Assembly (NCBI GenBank): GCA_003249035.1 | Contig: QBMK01000004.1 | Coordinates: 62,001-126,000, forward strand | Length of the DNA stretch: 64,000 nt | DNA from: Pseudanabaena sp. | GTDB taxonomy: Bacteria; Cyanobacteriota; Cyanobacteriia; Pseudanabaenales; Pseudanabaenaceae | Direction of reading: 5' to 3' | Shown here: positions 44,625 to 53,558 of the stretch, piece by piece | Layout of the letters: each line of letters starts with the position of its first letter | Numbering within the stretch: the stretch's first letter is position 1 | Position numbers and translations under genes: made by a program | Notes under the pieces: model-generated | The model's database searches: none | Told to the model about the DNA's origin: nothing | Seen by the model: the letters and a program-made list of their open reading frames with translations, nothing else

Positions 44625-45325
44625 TAAACGAGTGCAGGAACTGATTTAGGTAGATCTTTTGCGCTTTCGAGAACGCGATCGATCAGCCCATACTCTTTGG
44701 CTTGCACTGGAGTCATATACAACATCCGATCCATATCTTTGGTGATGTCTGTGGTTGCTTTGCCTGTGGTGCGCGACAAGATTTCTAGCATCGCGGCACG
44801 GTTAGTCAATACTTCCTTTGCCTGAATCTGCAAATCAGATGCTTGTCCTCTGGTCTGGCGACGTGCTTGGTGCAAGACAATAGTGGCATTGGGCAAGCTA
44901 GCGCGGAAGCCTTTGGTTCCACTGGCGAGAATCATCGCCGCAGTTCCCATGGCTTGTCCGAGGCAGATGGTATGAACAGGAGGCTTGATATAGTTGAGCG
45001 TGTCGCAAATAGCAAAGGCTTCGGTTTCAAAACCGATCGCATCACCCGTATACCAAGATGTCCCCGTGGAGTTGATATACAGAAAAATCGGTTTTTCTGG
45101 ATCTTCGTATTGCAAATATAAAAGTTGGGCGATCAGCAATTCAGTGACATCGACTCCAAGCTGCTGTTTGTATTCGTCGGGAGATACAAGAGGCAACCCA
45201 AAGTAAATAATCCGCTCTTTTAGTAGTAGCGAAGGTAAGTCAGGCGGCGGTGTGCGTCCGTATGACGAATCCCCTGAATAGGCGGCTTGTGCGGCTTGGG
45301 GGACAGAGCGAGAAGGTCGATCCAT
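44624..45325 (-). CDS. clpR: ClpR, inactive Clp protease subunit
   Basis: From the ATG at 45325 (a GTG at 45346 is possible) the protein has 233 residues and the fold of ClpP. The catalytic Ser is replaced by Gly (GQAMGTAAM against GLAASMGSF) and the Asp position by Met, while the His in LHQAR is kept, so it cannot cut peptides. The N-terminal extension with RTPPPDLPSLLLKERI is diagnostic for ClpR. It joins ClpP in one ring and is thought to set ring structure. Divergent from dapL by about 150 bases. Confidence 0.93.
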   Translation of the reverse strand: MDRPSRSVPQAAQAAYSGDSSYGRTPPPDLPSLLLKERIIYFGLPLVSPDEYKQQLGVDVTELLIAQLLYLQYEDPEKPIFLYINSTGTSWYTGDAIGFETEAFAICDTLNYIKPPVHTICLGQAMGTAAMILASGTKGFRASLPNATIVLHQARRQTRGQASDLQIQAKEVLTNRAAMLEILSRTTGKATTDITKDMDRMLYMTPVQAKEYGLIDRVLESAKDLPKSVPALV

Positions 45326-45476
45326 GTTTATTCGTGTTAATGACACTAACTCTGCTAGCTTATCACAGCGATCCCCCTGCTATGGGCGATGGTAGCCAAA
45401 ATCGAGGTAGGGTTAGCCGTCTAAGAAGGCATAATATAAAGCTATACAAAAATCAAAAAAGATTAACTCATCTATC

Positions 45477-46709
45477 ATGGCTACCGTTAACGACAACTAT
45501 CTCAAACTCAAGGCAGGCTATCTGTTTCCCGAAATTGCAAGAAGGGTAAACGCTTTTGTCGAGGCAAATCCTGACGCTAAGGTCATCCGCCTCGGTATTG
45601 GCGATGTTACCGAACCATTGCCCCAAGCTTGTCGCGATGCCATGATCAAGGCTGTTGAAGATATGGGCGATCGCAATTCATTTAAGGGATATGGGCCTGA
45701 ACAGGGCTACGCATGGCTGCGCGAAAAAATTGCGGCGAATGATTTTCAGGCGCGGGGCTGCGATATTGATGCTTCTGAGATATTTATTTCCGATGGCTCC
45801 AAGTGCGACTGCGGCAACATTCTCGATATTTTTGGCGATGATAACGTTATTGCCGTTACCGATCCTGTTTATCCTGTGTATGTTGATACTAATGTCATGG
45901 CAGGTCACACAGGCGAGATTAATGAGAAAGGCGAGTATGAAGGTTTCGTTTATTTACCTGTCACTGCTGAAAATAATTTCACTGCCGAGATTCCTACGAA
46001 GAAAGTCGATCTGATTTATCTCTGCTTCCCCAATAACCCCACAGGTGCAACCGCCACCAAAGAACATCTCACCGCTTGGGTAAATTACGCTAGAGCTAAC
46101 GGTTCGATCATTTTCTTTGATGCTGCATACGAAGCATTTATCACCGATCCTAGTCTTCCCCACTCGATCTATGAAATTGAAGGCGCTAAGGAATGTGCGA
46201 TCGAATTTCGCTCTTTCTCTAAGAATGCTGGATTTACTGGTACTCGTTGTGCGTTAACAGTCGTGCCTAAGAACTTGATGGGTAAGGCTAAAGATGGCTC
46301 CAATGTCGAACTTTGGAAACTCTGGAATCGTCGTCAATCCACGAAGTTTAATGGTGTTTCTTATATTGTCCAACGTGGTGCAGAAGCGGTTTATTCTGAA
46401 GAAGGTCAAGCCCAAATCAGAGCTTTGATTGACTTCTATATGGAAAATGCCAAAATCATCCGCGAGAAACTAACTGAAGCTGGTTTGGCGGTATATGGTG
46501 GCGAGAATGCTCCTTATGTATGGGTGAAGACTCCTACAGGGCTAACGAGTTGGGATTTCTTTGATAAGCTCTTGCAAACCTGTAATGTGGTTGGTACGCC
46601 TGGTTCAGGTTTTGGCGCTGCAGGTGAAGGTTACTTCCGCATCTCTGCTTTCAATAGCCGAGATAATGTGAATGAGGCTATGCGTCGTATCCTCGATAAG
46701 TTCAAATAG
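45477..46709 (+). CDS. dapL: LL-diaminopimelate aminotransferase
   Basis: A 410-residue PLP enzyme that makes LL-diaminopimelate from tetrahydrodipicolinate in one step, giving lysine and cell-wall precursor by the plant/cyanobacterial route. [50 protein letters not shown] and [16 protein letters not shown] (with the PLP Lys) fit DapL along the full length. A strong terminator follows at 46783. Confidence 0.97.
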   Translation: MATVNDNYLKLKAGYLFPEIARRVNAFVEANPDAKVIRLGIGDVTEPLPQACRDAMIKAVEDMGDRNSFKGYGPEQGYAWLREKIAANDFQARGCDIDASEIFISDGSKCDCGNILDIFGDDNVIAVTDPVYPVYVDTNVMAGHTGEINEKGEYEGFVYLPVTAENNFTAEIPTKKVDLIYLCFPNNPTGATATKEHLTAWVNYARANGSIIFFDAAYEAFITDPSLPHSIYEIEGAKECAIEFRSFSKNAGFTGTRCALTVVPKNLMGKAKDGSNVELWKLWNRRQSTKFNGVSYIVQRGAEAVYSEEGQAQIRALIDFYMENAKIIREKLTEAGLAVYGGENAPYVWVKTPTGLTSWDFFDKLLQTCNVVGTPGSGFGAAGEGYFRISAFNSRDNVNEAMRRILDKFK

Positions 46710-46782
46710 CTGAATGCTTCACTTTTGCGTAAGGTGAGTTATTCAATATTCTAGAGATTGTATAGGTTTGTCTGTTCTATCT

Positions 46783-46829
46783 AAAACAAGATACGCGATC
46801 GGCGATCGCGTATCTTGTTTTGGTTTTTT
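46783..46829. terminator. dapL terminator built on a HIP1-rich stem
   Basis: AAAACAAGATACGCGATC and GATCGCGTATCTTGTTTT pair perfectly over 18 bp with a GGC loop and a T6 tail. It also lies 3' of the minus-strand Trypco1 gene. Confidence 0.92.
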
Positions 46830-46840
46830 AAGAGAGAAGT

Positions 46841-47185
46841 TTATTTGGGAGGGAATTTGCATTTAACTGAAATCTCAAAGTTGCTTTCGGCTGAGGCTTT
46901 GGTGAAGATGGGAATACCTGCTTTTCCGCCGATTTTAAGACTGAACTTGAGGGTGAGCTTCTTTACATCGGCAGAGCCTAAGTTCCGAAATGCACTGATC
47001 GCATAGGTGGTGTAGCCGCGAATGGTGTCATGGACTTTTTTGAGGTCAACGGTGGGTAAGTTATCCCGATATCCTTCTTCGGAGTCAGGTTCGTTGTAGG
47101 GTTCTTTGGGGGCTATGTAAATTAAGAACTCTTCACCGTTTTTATGTTTGACAGCTAGCTCTTGCACCTTGAGAAGAAATGCCAT
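46841..47185 (-). CDS. Trypsin-co-occurring domain (Trypco1-like) protein
   Basis: From the ATG at 47185 the protein has 114 residues, starting MAFLLKVQELAVKHKNGEEFLIYI, which is where the domain appears to begin; a TTG at 47296 would add 37 residues crossing two HIP1 octamers. The end SLKIGGKAGIPIFTKASAESNFEISVKCKF matches the Trypco1 pattern (kxxaeanfxVxlxW) seen in small proteins and fused to proteases and other effectors of predicted bacterial conflict systems. No partner effector lies nearby, only a divergent Uma2 nuclease. Assignment is by pattern recall, not search. Confidence 0.6.
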   Translation of the reverse strand: MAFLLKVQELAVKHKNGEEFLIYIAPKEPYNEPDSEEGYRDNLPTVDLKKVHDTIRGYTTYAISAFRNLGSADVKKLTLKFSLKIGGKAGIPIFTKASAESNFEISVKCKFPPK

Positions 47186-47314
47186 TGCATGATCCAATTC
47201 AAAGGTTGCGTGTGTTCTTTTATTGCGATCGCCGAGATCGCTAGTTGAAATCAGATTGCGATCGCAATCTCCCGCTCTATAATCAAACAATGACAACGTC
47301 GGAGAAAAATTGCA

Positions 47315-47890
47315 ATGACAACGACGATAGAAAAGCCTAAAACCATATCTCTAGAAGAATTTCTCGCCCTTCCTGAAACTAAACCCGCCAGCGAATATGC
47401 CCAAGGAATCATCACTCAAAAAGTTATGCCCAAAGGAAAACATAGCATCATCCAATTTGAACTAGCCTCTGCTATCAATCAACAGACCAAACCTCAAAAA
47501 TTTGCTTATGCCCTACCAGAATTTCGCTGTACCTTTGCTGAACGCTCCATTGTTGCCGACATTGCCGTTATCTGTTGGCAAAACCTACCCCTTGATCCTA
47601 ATGGCGAAATTGGCAATCAATTTAACCATCCTCCTGACTGGATTATCGAAATCCTCTCTCCCGATCAATCCTCTGTTTTAGTCATCGAAAAAATTCTGTT
47701 TTGCCTCAAGGAAGGTAGCGAAATTGGCTGGCTGATCGATCCCGCTACTAAATCAGTGATCATCTTCCAAAATGGCTCAACCCAGATTTACTTTGCCAAA
47801 ACCAAAACTCAGTTACCCTTGCCTGTCCTGAAAGGCTTAGAAGCATGGCAGATTACCGCCAGTGATATCTTTGCTTGGCTAAAAATTTAA
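47315..47890 (+). CDS. Uma2-family endonuclease-like protein (DUF820)
   Basis: A 191-residue protein with the restriction-like PD-(D/E)xK fold of the Uma2 group: SLEEFLALPETKPASEYAQGIITQK, ALPEFRCTFAERSIVADIAV with the conserved Asp, PPDWIIEILSPDQSS with the metal-binding Glu, and GSEIGWLIDPATKSVIIF. Many copies occur per cyanobacterial genome; roles are unclear but mobile-element or defence links are suspected. It diverges from the Trypco1 gene, and a perfect palindrome begins on the base after its stop codon. Confidence 0.85.
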   Translation: MTTTIEKPKTISLEEFLALPETKPASEYAQGIITQKVMPKGKHSIIQFELASAINQQTKPQKFAYALPEFRCTFAERSIVADIAVICWQNLPLDPNGEIGNQFNHPPDWIIEILSPDQSSVLVIEKILFCLKEGSEIGWLIDPATKSVIIFQNGSTQIYFAKTKTQLPLPVLKGLEAWQITASDIFAWLKI

Positions 47891-47935
47891 CATTACATAG
47901 AGTTGTGGCGCTTAGCGCCACAACTCTATGTAATG
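47891..47935. repeat. Palindromic element after the Uma2 gene (GGCGC-TTA-GCGCC tip)
   Basis: A 21-bp perfect stem, foot CATTACATAGAG and tip TTGTGGCGC over a TTA loop, beginning on the base after the stop codon. Confidence 0.92.
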
Positions 47936-47990
47936 CGTTTGATCGGCAATGATTCACGGTACGATATCAGACGAAGACTGAGAGAACTGT

Positions 47991-49190
47991 ATGGTGCATC
48001 AACTGCCGACTGGCGCAAAAGACTTACTTCCCCTAGACGTTGCTCAAAAGCGTTGGATCGAGAGCCGTATTCAACAAGTTTTTCAATCATGGGGCTATCA
48101 ACGCATCATTACCCCCACCGTCGAGCATCTGCGATCGCTCACCGCAGGTGGAGCCGTTAACCCAGAATCTGTGATCCAGCTGCATAGCAACAGTATCGAA
48201 ATTTTAGGACTACGCCCCGAATTTACAGCCTCAATCGCCCGTGCCTATGCTGCCCGGTTGGGACAAAGTTTGGCAACCTGTCCGCAGAGACTCTATTACA
48301 ACGCCAATGTATTTCGTCGCAGAGCCAATAACACCTCAGAGGAATCCTTTCAAGCAGGCGTAGAACTATTGGGTGCATCAGGCTTGCTAGCCGATGGTGA
48401 AATCTTGATGCTTCTAGCTGAAAGCCTCGATCGCGTAGAACTGCAAGACTGGCAGATTATTCTTGGTGATGCCAGATTGACGGGTGCATTACTAGACCTA
48501 CTGCCAGAGCAATATCGAGCCAAAGTGCGGCAATGCCTAGCTAGCCTCGATCGCATTGCCCTGACACAGATGGACTTACCTGCTGATGTCAAAGGCTATG
48601 CTCTCGAACTAATCGATCTGCGCGGCAAGCCCAAGGATGTCTTGAGTCGCTTATCGAATAGTGAATGGACATCAGGACTGACTGGCGAAATTAATTACCT
48701 TAAGTCCTTGATCGATCTCTGGGAAAGTACAGGACTAACTTCAGGCGATCGCCTGATCCTCGATCTCAGCTTGATGCAAACCTTCGACTATTACACAGGG
48801 CTTGTGTTTGAAGTTGCTTGCAATAATTATGTAGTCGCTCAAGGCGGACGCTACGATCGCTTGCTTGGTGTCTACCATCCTCAAAATGTCAGCTACCCCA
48901 GTATTGGCTTTTGCCTCAACCTCGAAGATTTACAGCAAGCTTTACAATCACGCTTACCGCAGACTCTCGCTACTTCTAACTGCCTAGTAGTCGCCAAAAA
49001 TGCAGCAGCAATGCAAGCCGCTTTTGCCCATGCCGCTTTGCTTCGTCAAGATCTAGGTGTTGAAGCGATCGAGTTAGAGCTGGAATTTCGAGCTGAAGAT
49101 GCTGTACGCGAACATGCGCGATCGCGTGGTATTCCCAAAATTGCTTGGGTCAGCAGTGGCGATGCGATCGAATTAGAAACGATCTTTTAA
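47991..49190 (+). CDS. hisZ: ATP phosphoribosyltransferase regulatory subunit
   Basis: A 399-residue protein with the class II histidyl-tRNA synthetase fold but used to regulate HisG in histidine synthesis. MVHQLPTGAKDLLPLDVAQKRWIESRIQ, LRPEFTASIARAYAARLG, YYNANVFRRR, SLMQTFDYYTGLVFEV and GGRYDRLLG are HisZ motifs; the C-terminal anticodon domain of true HisRS is reduced. It is found where HisG is the short form. A second start codon is not needed; the ATG at 47991 fits the family. Confidence 0.92.
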   Translation: MVHQLPTGAKDLLPLDVAQKRWIESRIQQVFQSWGYQRIITPTVEHLRSLTAGGAVNPESVIQLHSNSIEILGLRPEFTASIARAYAARLGQSLATCPQRLYYNANVFRRRANNTSEESFQAGVELLGASGLLADGEILMLLAESLDRVELQDWQIILGDARLTGALLDLLPEQYRAKVRQCLASLDRIALTQMDLPADVKGYALELIDLRGKPKDVLSRLSNSEWTSGLTGEINYLKSLIDLWESTGLTSGDRLILDLSLMQTFDYYTGLVFEVACNNYVVAQGGRYDRLLGVYHPQNVSYPSIGFCLNLEDLQQALQSRLPQTLATSNCLVVAKNAAAMQAAFAHAALLRQDLGVEAIELELEFRAEDAVREHARSRGIPKIAWVSSGDAIELETIF

Positions 49191-49199
49191 AAAATATGG

Positions 49200-49264
49200 G
49201 TAGTCCTAAAAAGCTAAGGATAGGCTGCGCGAAGCGCAGCCTATCCTTAGCTTTTTAGGACTAC
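49200..49264. repeat. Long perfect palindrome after hisZ (CTGCGC-GAA-GCGCAG tip)
   Basis: Arms 49200-49230 and 49234-49264 pair without mismatch over 31 bp, foot GTAGTCCTAAAAAGC, tip TAGGCTGCGC over a GAA loop. It starts 10 bases after hisZ. Confidence 0.95.
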
Positions 49265-49410
49265 CAAAAGATGAGGGAGGACTTTACCCTCTCTACTATT
49301 TTTTGAGTTTAAAATTATTCTGCTAAATATGGAGAACTTAGGGTAATCTATTCAACCAATCATCCATTTTGGTTAGATTGAGATTTTCTAGATAAATAGC
49401 ACTGCCAGCT

Positions 49411-49517
49411 TTAAGTACCTCAGCATAATTGAAAAACCTGAGACAAAATATTTACCGCCCGCGTAGCGGGCGATAAATATTTTGGGGTTTTGTGTTTAAT
49501 TGTGCATAGGTACTTAG
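49411..49517. repeat. Palindromic element, TAAGTA subfamily
   Basis: Outer arms TAAGTACCT and AGGTACTTA are perfect; the inner stem AAATATTTA...CCGCCCGC closes over GTA with one mismatch. TAAGTACCTCAGCATAATT on the left and TTTTGGGGTTTTGT on the right are shared with 40208-40318. It stands alone in the 480-base gap before the SH3 gene; the rest of that gap is AT-rich spacer without a gene. Confidence 0.9.
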
Positions 49518-49670
49518 ATATTGAAAAGCTCCAAATATATTGTTTTAAAATGTTGCAAAACAGACATCAAAAAATATACTGGGCTATTCTGAAGCGCAAA
49601 GTTTGGTATCTAAATTTATAAAATCGCTAACCTATTTTGTAAGTGATTCGATCGTGATAGGTATGACCGA

Positions 49671-50114
49671 ATGAGATTTCCAGAGACCGCAAAATCAACT
49701 ACAAGTTTAGCTTTCAGCCTAGGATTAATTGGGGCAATTGCAACGACAGGCTGGTACTACGTCATTGTGCCCTATCGAAAGACGCCTCAAAAACCTGCTT
49801 TCTCTAATGATATTAAAGCTGCGCCTGCACCAAAATCACCGATCGCGGAGATCAAAGTGCAACCAATTCCTGTGCCCACGGTCAAGGCTAAGCCAAAGTC
49901 CAATGACGCAAAGTATCAAGGTAAAGTTAATGCCAGCATTGGTCTAGTATTTCGCGCCGATCCCAATCAGGCTGCTCGCAATGTTGGTGGTGCAGACTTT
50001 AATACCAAAGTTGCAGTAATTAAAGAAACCCCCGATCGCGAATGGGTCTTTGTTAGAAATGAAAACACTAAAGAAGAAGGCTGGGTAAGGACTGGCAATA
50101 TCAATAAAGAATAA
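49671..50114 (+). CDS. SH3b-domain membrane-anchored protein
   Basis: A 147-residue protein: one N-terminal membrane helix (about 11-32, SLAFSLGLIGAIATTGWYYV), a Pro/Lys-rich linker (35-78), then an SH3b fold (NASIGLVFRADPNQAARNVGG...VAVIKETPDREWVFVRNENTKEEGWVRTGNI). Bacterial SH3 domains of this type often bind cell-wall peptides; with the anchor it would sit in the periplasm. A palindrome lies 22 bases after its stop. Specific role unknown. Confidence 0.78.
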   Translation: MRFPETAKSTTSLAFSLGLIGAIATTGWYYVIVPYRKTPQKPAFSNDIKAAPAPKSPIAEIKVQPIPVPTVKAKPKSNDAKYQGKVNASIGLVFRADPNQAARNVGGADFNTKVAVIKETPDREWVFVRNENTKEEGWVRTGNINKE

Positions 50115-50136
50115 ATTTATAGCTGTCGCCGCTTGG

Positions 50137-50193
50137 CAAAACCCAAAAAGAGAATGGCGGCGCATCGCGCCGCCATTCTCTTTTTGGGTTTTG
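50137..50193. repeat. Long perfect palindrome, CAAAACCC foot (GGCGGCGC-ATC-GCGCCGCC)
   Basis: Arms 50137-50163 and 50167-50193 pair over 27 bp without mismatch around an ATC loop. The segment CCCAAAAAGAGAATGGCGG is identical to part of 52698-52740, 2.5 kb away. Confidence 0.95.
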
Positions 50194-50291
50194 ATGCTTC
50201 TTCACTGCATAATATAGGTAAGACCGATAGAGATAATCCTGTAAGTTAAGTGGGTTGTCTTTGTTAGACAGAGCAAGTAATTGAGTTAGCA

Positions 50292-51287
50292 ATGCATTTT
50301 ATTGATCGAGTTACGATACATGTGAAATCTGGAGATGGCGGCGATGGGCTAGTTGCATTTCGGCGCGAAAAATATGTGCCTGCGGGTGGGCCTGCGGGTG
50401 GAAATGGTGGTCATGGTGGTTCGGTTATTTTGCAAGCAACAACCGATCTCCAAACCCTTCTAGATTTTCGCTTCGAGAATATTTTTAAAGCTGAAAATGG
50501 CGAGCGCGGTGGCCCCAGTAATATGACTGGCAAGAAAGGAAGTGATCGCGTGATCAAAGTCCCCATCGGCACGGTGGTGATGGATGAAGAAACCGGCGAA
50601 GTTTTAGGCGATCTCACCGAGCCTGACCAAACTTTGTTTGTTGCTAAAGGCGGCAAAGGCGGCTTAGGCAATAAGTATTTCTTGAGCAATCAAAATCGCG
50701 CTCCTGACTATGCTTTACCCGGATTACCAGGCGAAGAACTTAATCTTTATTTAGAACTAAAGTTAATTGCTGAAGTCGGAATTATTGGGTTGCCAAATGC
50801 TGGTAAATCAACGCTGATCTCAGTTGTATCCGCCGCTCGTCCAAAAATTGCCGATTATCCTTTTACAACACTCGTACCGAATTTAGGTGTAGTTTCTAAG
50901 CCATCAGGTGATGGCATAGTCTTCGCGGATATTCCTGGATTAATCGAAGGAGCTTCTGATGGCATCGGATTAGGGCATGACTTTTTGCGTCATGTGGAAC
51001 GCACTAAACTCTTAATTCATCTGATCGATGTCACTCAAGATGATCCGCTCACGGCGTATCACACTATTCAAGAAGAGCTAGCTGCCTACGGTCATGGCTT
51101 AGCTGACAAGCCCCAAATTCTGGCGCTGAATAAAATTGATGCGATGTTGCCTGAGGATGTTGAAGAAATTGCCTCGCAGTTTGATCTACCAATCCTAACT
51201 ATTTCTGCTGCTTCCAAAAAAGGACTAGATAAGCTCTTGCAATCAGTCTGGAAAACATTAGAAAAGTTCGATCAGCAAAATCCTTAA
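50292..51287 (+). CDS. obgE: GTPase Obg (CgtA)
   Basis: A 331-residue ribosome-assembly GTPase. The glycine-rich Obg fold fills the first 157 residues ([41 protein letters not shown]), and the G domain follows with GLPNAGKST (G1), TTLVPNLG (G2), DIPGL (G3) and LNKID (G4). The C-terminal OCT domain of some Obg proteins is absent. Obg is an essential factor in late 50S maturation and stress response. Its stop codon begins the terminator stem. Confidence 0.96.
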   Translation: MHFIDRVTIHVKSGDGGDGLVAFRREKYVPAGGPAGGNGGHGGSVILQATTDLQTLLDFRFENIFKAENGERGGPSNMTGKKGSDRVIKVPIGTVVMDEETGEVLGDLTEPDQTLFVAKGGKGGLGNKYFLSNQNRAPDYALPGLPGEELNLYLELKLIAEVGIIGLPNAGKSTLISVVSAARPKIADYPFTTLVPNLGVVSKPSGDGIVFADIPGLIEGASDGIGLGHDFLRHVERTKLLIHLIDVTQDDPLTAYHTIQEELAAYGHGLADKPQILALNKIDAMLPEDVEEIASQFDLPILTISAASKKGLDKLLQSVWKTLEKFDQQNP

Positions 51288-51315
51288 AAAAAGCAGTGCT
51301 TAGCACTGCTTTTTT
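51287..51315. terminator. Bidirectional terminator of obgE and the DUF4359 gene
   Basis: AAAAAAGCAGTGC and GCACTGCTTTTTT pair over 13 bp with a TTA loop; it overlaps the stop codons of both convergent genes. Confidence 0.92.
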
Positions 51316-51640
51316 ATTTGAACATAAAGAAATTGCCAAAGGCTGCGATCGTGGTTATTTTTCTATTTGGCATTTCAGTTTCAAAAAGACTTAAAACTAC
51401 AAAATTTTGCTGCTTCGTAGAATTCTCAACCAATGTTTTGATTACCCCTTTGCCTTGAGAAATCACAAATTTACAGGATTGCTGAGCGGCGACTGGTAGA
51501 TCGCCAGTACAAATTGAGGTTTTGCCTGTTTCGGAAAATTGCTCAGTTGCGTACTCGATGTAACGTTCTTTACTAGGATTGCTGACAGCCATTACGCCAA
51601 CGACTACAACAGTACCAATTAGGATTGCTTGTAATTTCAT
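51314..51640 (-). CDS. DUF4359 family protein
   Basis: The ATG at 51640 gives 108 residues; the start at 51655 adds five residues ahead of the hydrophobic helix and is less likely. An N-terminal signal or anchor (residues 1-18, MKLQAILIGTVVVVGVMAV) is followed by NPSKERYIEYATEQF and LFETEMPNRKITTIAAFGNFF, characteristic of DUF4359, an exported family with unknown function found in cyanobacteria. Two Cys (in SICTG and SCKFV) may pair. Confidence 0.75.
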   Translation of the reverse strand: MKLQAILIGTVVVVGVMAVSNPSKERYIEYATEQFSETGKTSICTGDLPVAAQQSCKFVISQGKGVIKTLVENSTKQQNFVVLSLFETEMPNRKITTIAAFGNFFMFK

Positions 51641-51743
51641 AATTGAAATAAACAAGGTGCTTAAGTACCTTGTTCCTTAAGTTTCTAGGTCTCTTTACTG
51701 TACTGACTAATTGCCACAAAAAGTAGGATTTGCATTGCCGAGC

Positions 51744-52592
51744 CTACTTTTTGATAGGCACGATCGCATCTTGGCTAATTTGACAAATTTCATTATGACA
51801 ATGACCATTACTTGCCACAATCGTTCCCCATTGGCGCAATTCCAGATTGTTGTAAGACAGCAAAGATAAATCTGAATGAGTAAGCTGTCCACCTGCCTCA
51901 GTCAAAATGATTTCGGGAGCGCAATAGTCCCAATCCTTGGGCGCAGATTTGCCTGACACCGAGATATAGACATCAGCATTACCCGATGCGATCGCGGCAA
52001 ATTTACCGCCAATACTCCCAACCGCAATTTCGGCAGCTTTGGGTAACTGTTGGAGAATACTTTCAAGTTGATAATTGCGATGGCTACGACTAGCCACTAC
52101 CACCATTTGATCGAGTTCAACCTTGTTAGAGACTTGAATCCGTTTCTGCAAACCATCTCTAGTTTCTATATATGCGCCTTTGCCTAACATCCCCTGAAAT
52201 AGACGATCTTGAGCAGGCGTGGCAACTAGTCCCAGCACAGGACGCTGACGATATGTCAAGCCAATGTGTACCGCAAACTCATTAGTCCGCCGAATAAAGT
52301 CACTCGTGCCATCCATCGGATCGATGATCCATACCCATTCATGTCCAAGGCGATCGCTATTATCTTCAGTTTCTTCGCTGAGATAGGCAAATTCTTCAGT
52401 CCCAAATACTTGTTTTAACTGGCTCAAGATAAAATCATTGGCGGCTAAATCGGCGGAAGTAACATTTCCTTCTTCGCCACCCTTAAATATGATTTCTAAA
52501 TCTTGAGGCTCTTGATAGTACTTCATCAGAATATCCCCCGCACCCCAAGCGATCGGGCGAGCAAGCGACATAATTTCGTTTAAATTCAGCAT
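51744..52592 (-). CDS. 3'(2'),5'-bisphosphate nucleotidase / inositol-monophosphatase family (CysQ-like)
   Basis: A 282-residue Mg-dependent phosphatase: GNVTSADLAANDFI with the metal-site Asp, YLSEETEDNSDRLG with Glu, IIDPMDGTSDFIRR (DPxDGT) and the C-terminal KDWDYCAPEIILTEAGG. CysQ enzymes hydrolyse PAP, a by-product of sulphate assimilation; inositol or fructose-bisphosphate phosphatases share the fold. The start is ATG with no strong ribosome site. Convergence with obgE's neighbour has no clear meaning. Confidence 0.87.
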   Translation of the reverse strand: MLNLNEIMSLARPIAWGAGDILMKYYQEPQDLEIIFKGGEEGNVTSADLAANDFILSQLKQVFGTEEFAYLSEETEDNSDRLGHEWVWIIDPMDGTSDFIRRTNEFAVHIGLTYRQRPVLGLVATPAQDRLFQGMLGKGAYIETRDGLQKRIQVSNKVELDQMVVVASRSHRNYQLESILQQLPKAAEIAVGSIGGKFAAIASGNADVYISVSGKSAPKDWDYCAPEIILTEAGGQLTHSDLSLLSYNNLELRQWGTIVASNGHCHNEICQISQDAIVPIKK

Positions 52593-52641
52593 CTTGAATT
52601 TTGGTGAAGCTAATGATTTGTACTATACCGTAACCAAAAGC

Positions 52642-52682
52642 CAAAAAGAAGCAGGTTGACTACGCCCACATGCTTCTTTTTG
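52642..52682. repeat. Inverted repeat upstream of the phosphatase gene
   Basis: CAAAAAGAAGCA and TGCTTCTTTTTG pair over 12 bp with a 17-base loop, close beside the next palindrome. Confidence 0.8.
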
Positions 52683-52697
52683 TAGCGATCTCCAACC

Positions 52698-52740
52698 CAA
52701 AAAGAGAATGGCGGCGCGAAGCGCCGCCATTCTCTTTTTG
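52698..52740. repeat. Palindromic element (GGCGC-GAA-GCGCC tip) after smtA
   Basis: A 20-bp perfect stem CAAAAAGAGAATGGCGGCGC with a GAA loop, a near-twin of 50137-50193. It lies 36 bases from the smtA stop and can end that transcript. Confidence 0.93.
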
Positions 52741-52776
52741 ATATTGATCAGCTAATACATTTGGCGAAAGCAATAG

Positions 52777-52944
52777 TTAGCCGCAACCACAGCCAGATTT
52801 TTTACAGCCAGCAGATCCTTCAGGATGTCCATCGGCACAAGCTCTGCTGCAATAAGGCTTGTCATTTGCCATGATTGCTGTGTCTAGGGAGACCATGCAA
52901 CTACATTTAGGGCAAGCGCACTTAGTTTCTGTAAGAGTTGTCAT
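52777..52944 (-). CDS. smtA: Metallothionein, SmtA/BmtA type
   Basis: A 55-residue zinc-binding protein from the ATG at 52944. Nine Cys at 9, 11, 14, 16, 32, 36, 47, 52 and 54 and His at 40 stand exactly as in Synechococcus SmtA; the second His ligand (49) is Lys here, which should change the zinc site slightly. It buffers zinc and other soft metals in the cytoplasm. The divergent smtB gene and the palindrome between them complete the classic system. Confidence 0.95.
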   Translation of the reverse strand: MTTLTETKCACPKCSCMVSLDTAIMANDKPYCSRACADGHPEGSAGCKKSGCGCG

Positions 52945-52976
52945 ATATTTAATCCTATCCAATTGAGATTAGTATA

Positions 52977-52994
52977 TATGAATATACGTTCATA
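52977..52994. promoter_or_regulatory. SmtB operator
   Basis: TATGAA-TATACG-TTCATA is an 18-base perfect inverted repeat with 6-base spacer, between the divergent smtA and smtB starts. Its TGAA/TTCA core is that of ArsR/SmtB sites. Repression lifted by zinc is expected. Confidence 0.88.
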
Positions 52995-53041
52995 CGTCAA
53001 AAACAGCAAGAAAAGCGATCGCTTTTTTGTAAGATGTAACA

Positions 53042-53419
53042 ATGCTAAATTCCTCTTCGCTTCCCCTTGACAACTTGCCGACTTGCGATATCCATGCGAT
53101 CGAGCCAGATGCATTACAAGATCTGATTAATGCGATTTTGCCAATTGAGAAAGCGCAGAATATGGCGGAATTTTTCGGGATGCTGAGCGATCCCAATCGG
53201 CTGCGGATTCTCTCTGTTTTATCGAAACAAGAACTATGCGTTCACGATCTTGCAGCAGTAGTGGGCATGAGTGAATCGGCGGTATCTCACCAATTGCGAG
53301 TTTTACGTACCATGCGTCTAGTCAGTTATCGAAAGAGTCAACGTAAAGTCTATTATCAACTCCTCGATCACCATGTTTTAGAGCTTTATAGATCTGTCTC
53401 TGAGCATTTAGATGAGTAG
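53042..53419 (+). CDS. smtB: Zinc-sensing repressor, ArsR/SmtB family
   Basis: A 125-residue winged-helix repressor. The helix-turn-helix is [25 protein letters not shown]. The alpha-5 zinc residues are Asp109, His111, His122 and Glu125, at SmtB spacing shifted by five; the alpha-3N candidates Cys15, His18, Cys66 (ELCVHD) and Asp69 are also kept. It should leave the operator when zinc binds and so induce smtA. Start lies 47 bases from the operator. Confidence 0.94.
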   Translation: MLNSSSLPLDNLPTCDIHAIEPDALQDLINAILPIEKAQNMAEFFGMLSDPNRLRILSVLSKQELCVHDLAAVVGMSESAVSHQLRVLRTMRLVSYRKSQRKVYYQLLDHHVLELYRSVSEHLDE

Positions 53420-53558
53420 CCGATGTCATGTTTAGAGTTCTTTTGCTTCCTGCTCTTTTGTAAGGATTACTGTGCACACAAGCAACCAAGAAATAAAGCT
53501 CTTGGCTAAAAGCAAAAGTCAGCTAAAAGATAAAAAGCAAACCGTTTAAAGCCATATA

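Noticed and set aside
47903-48160. 85-residue open frame overlapping the hisZ start
   Set aside because: It runs in another frame through hisZ, is basic and Arg-rich in the way of shadow frames, and begins in a spacer after a palindrome.
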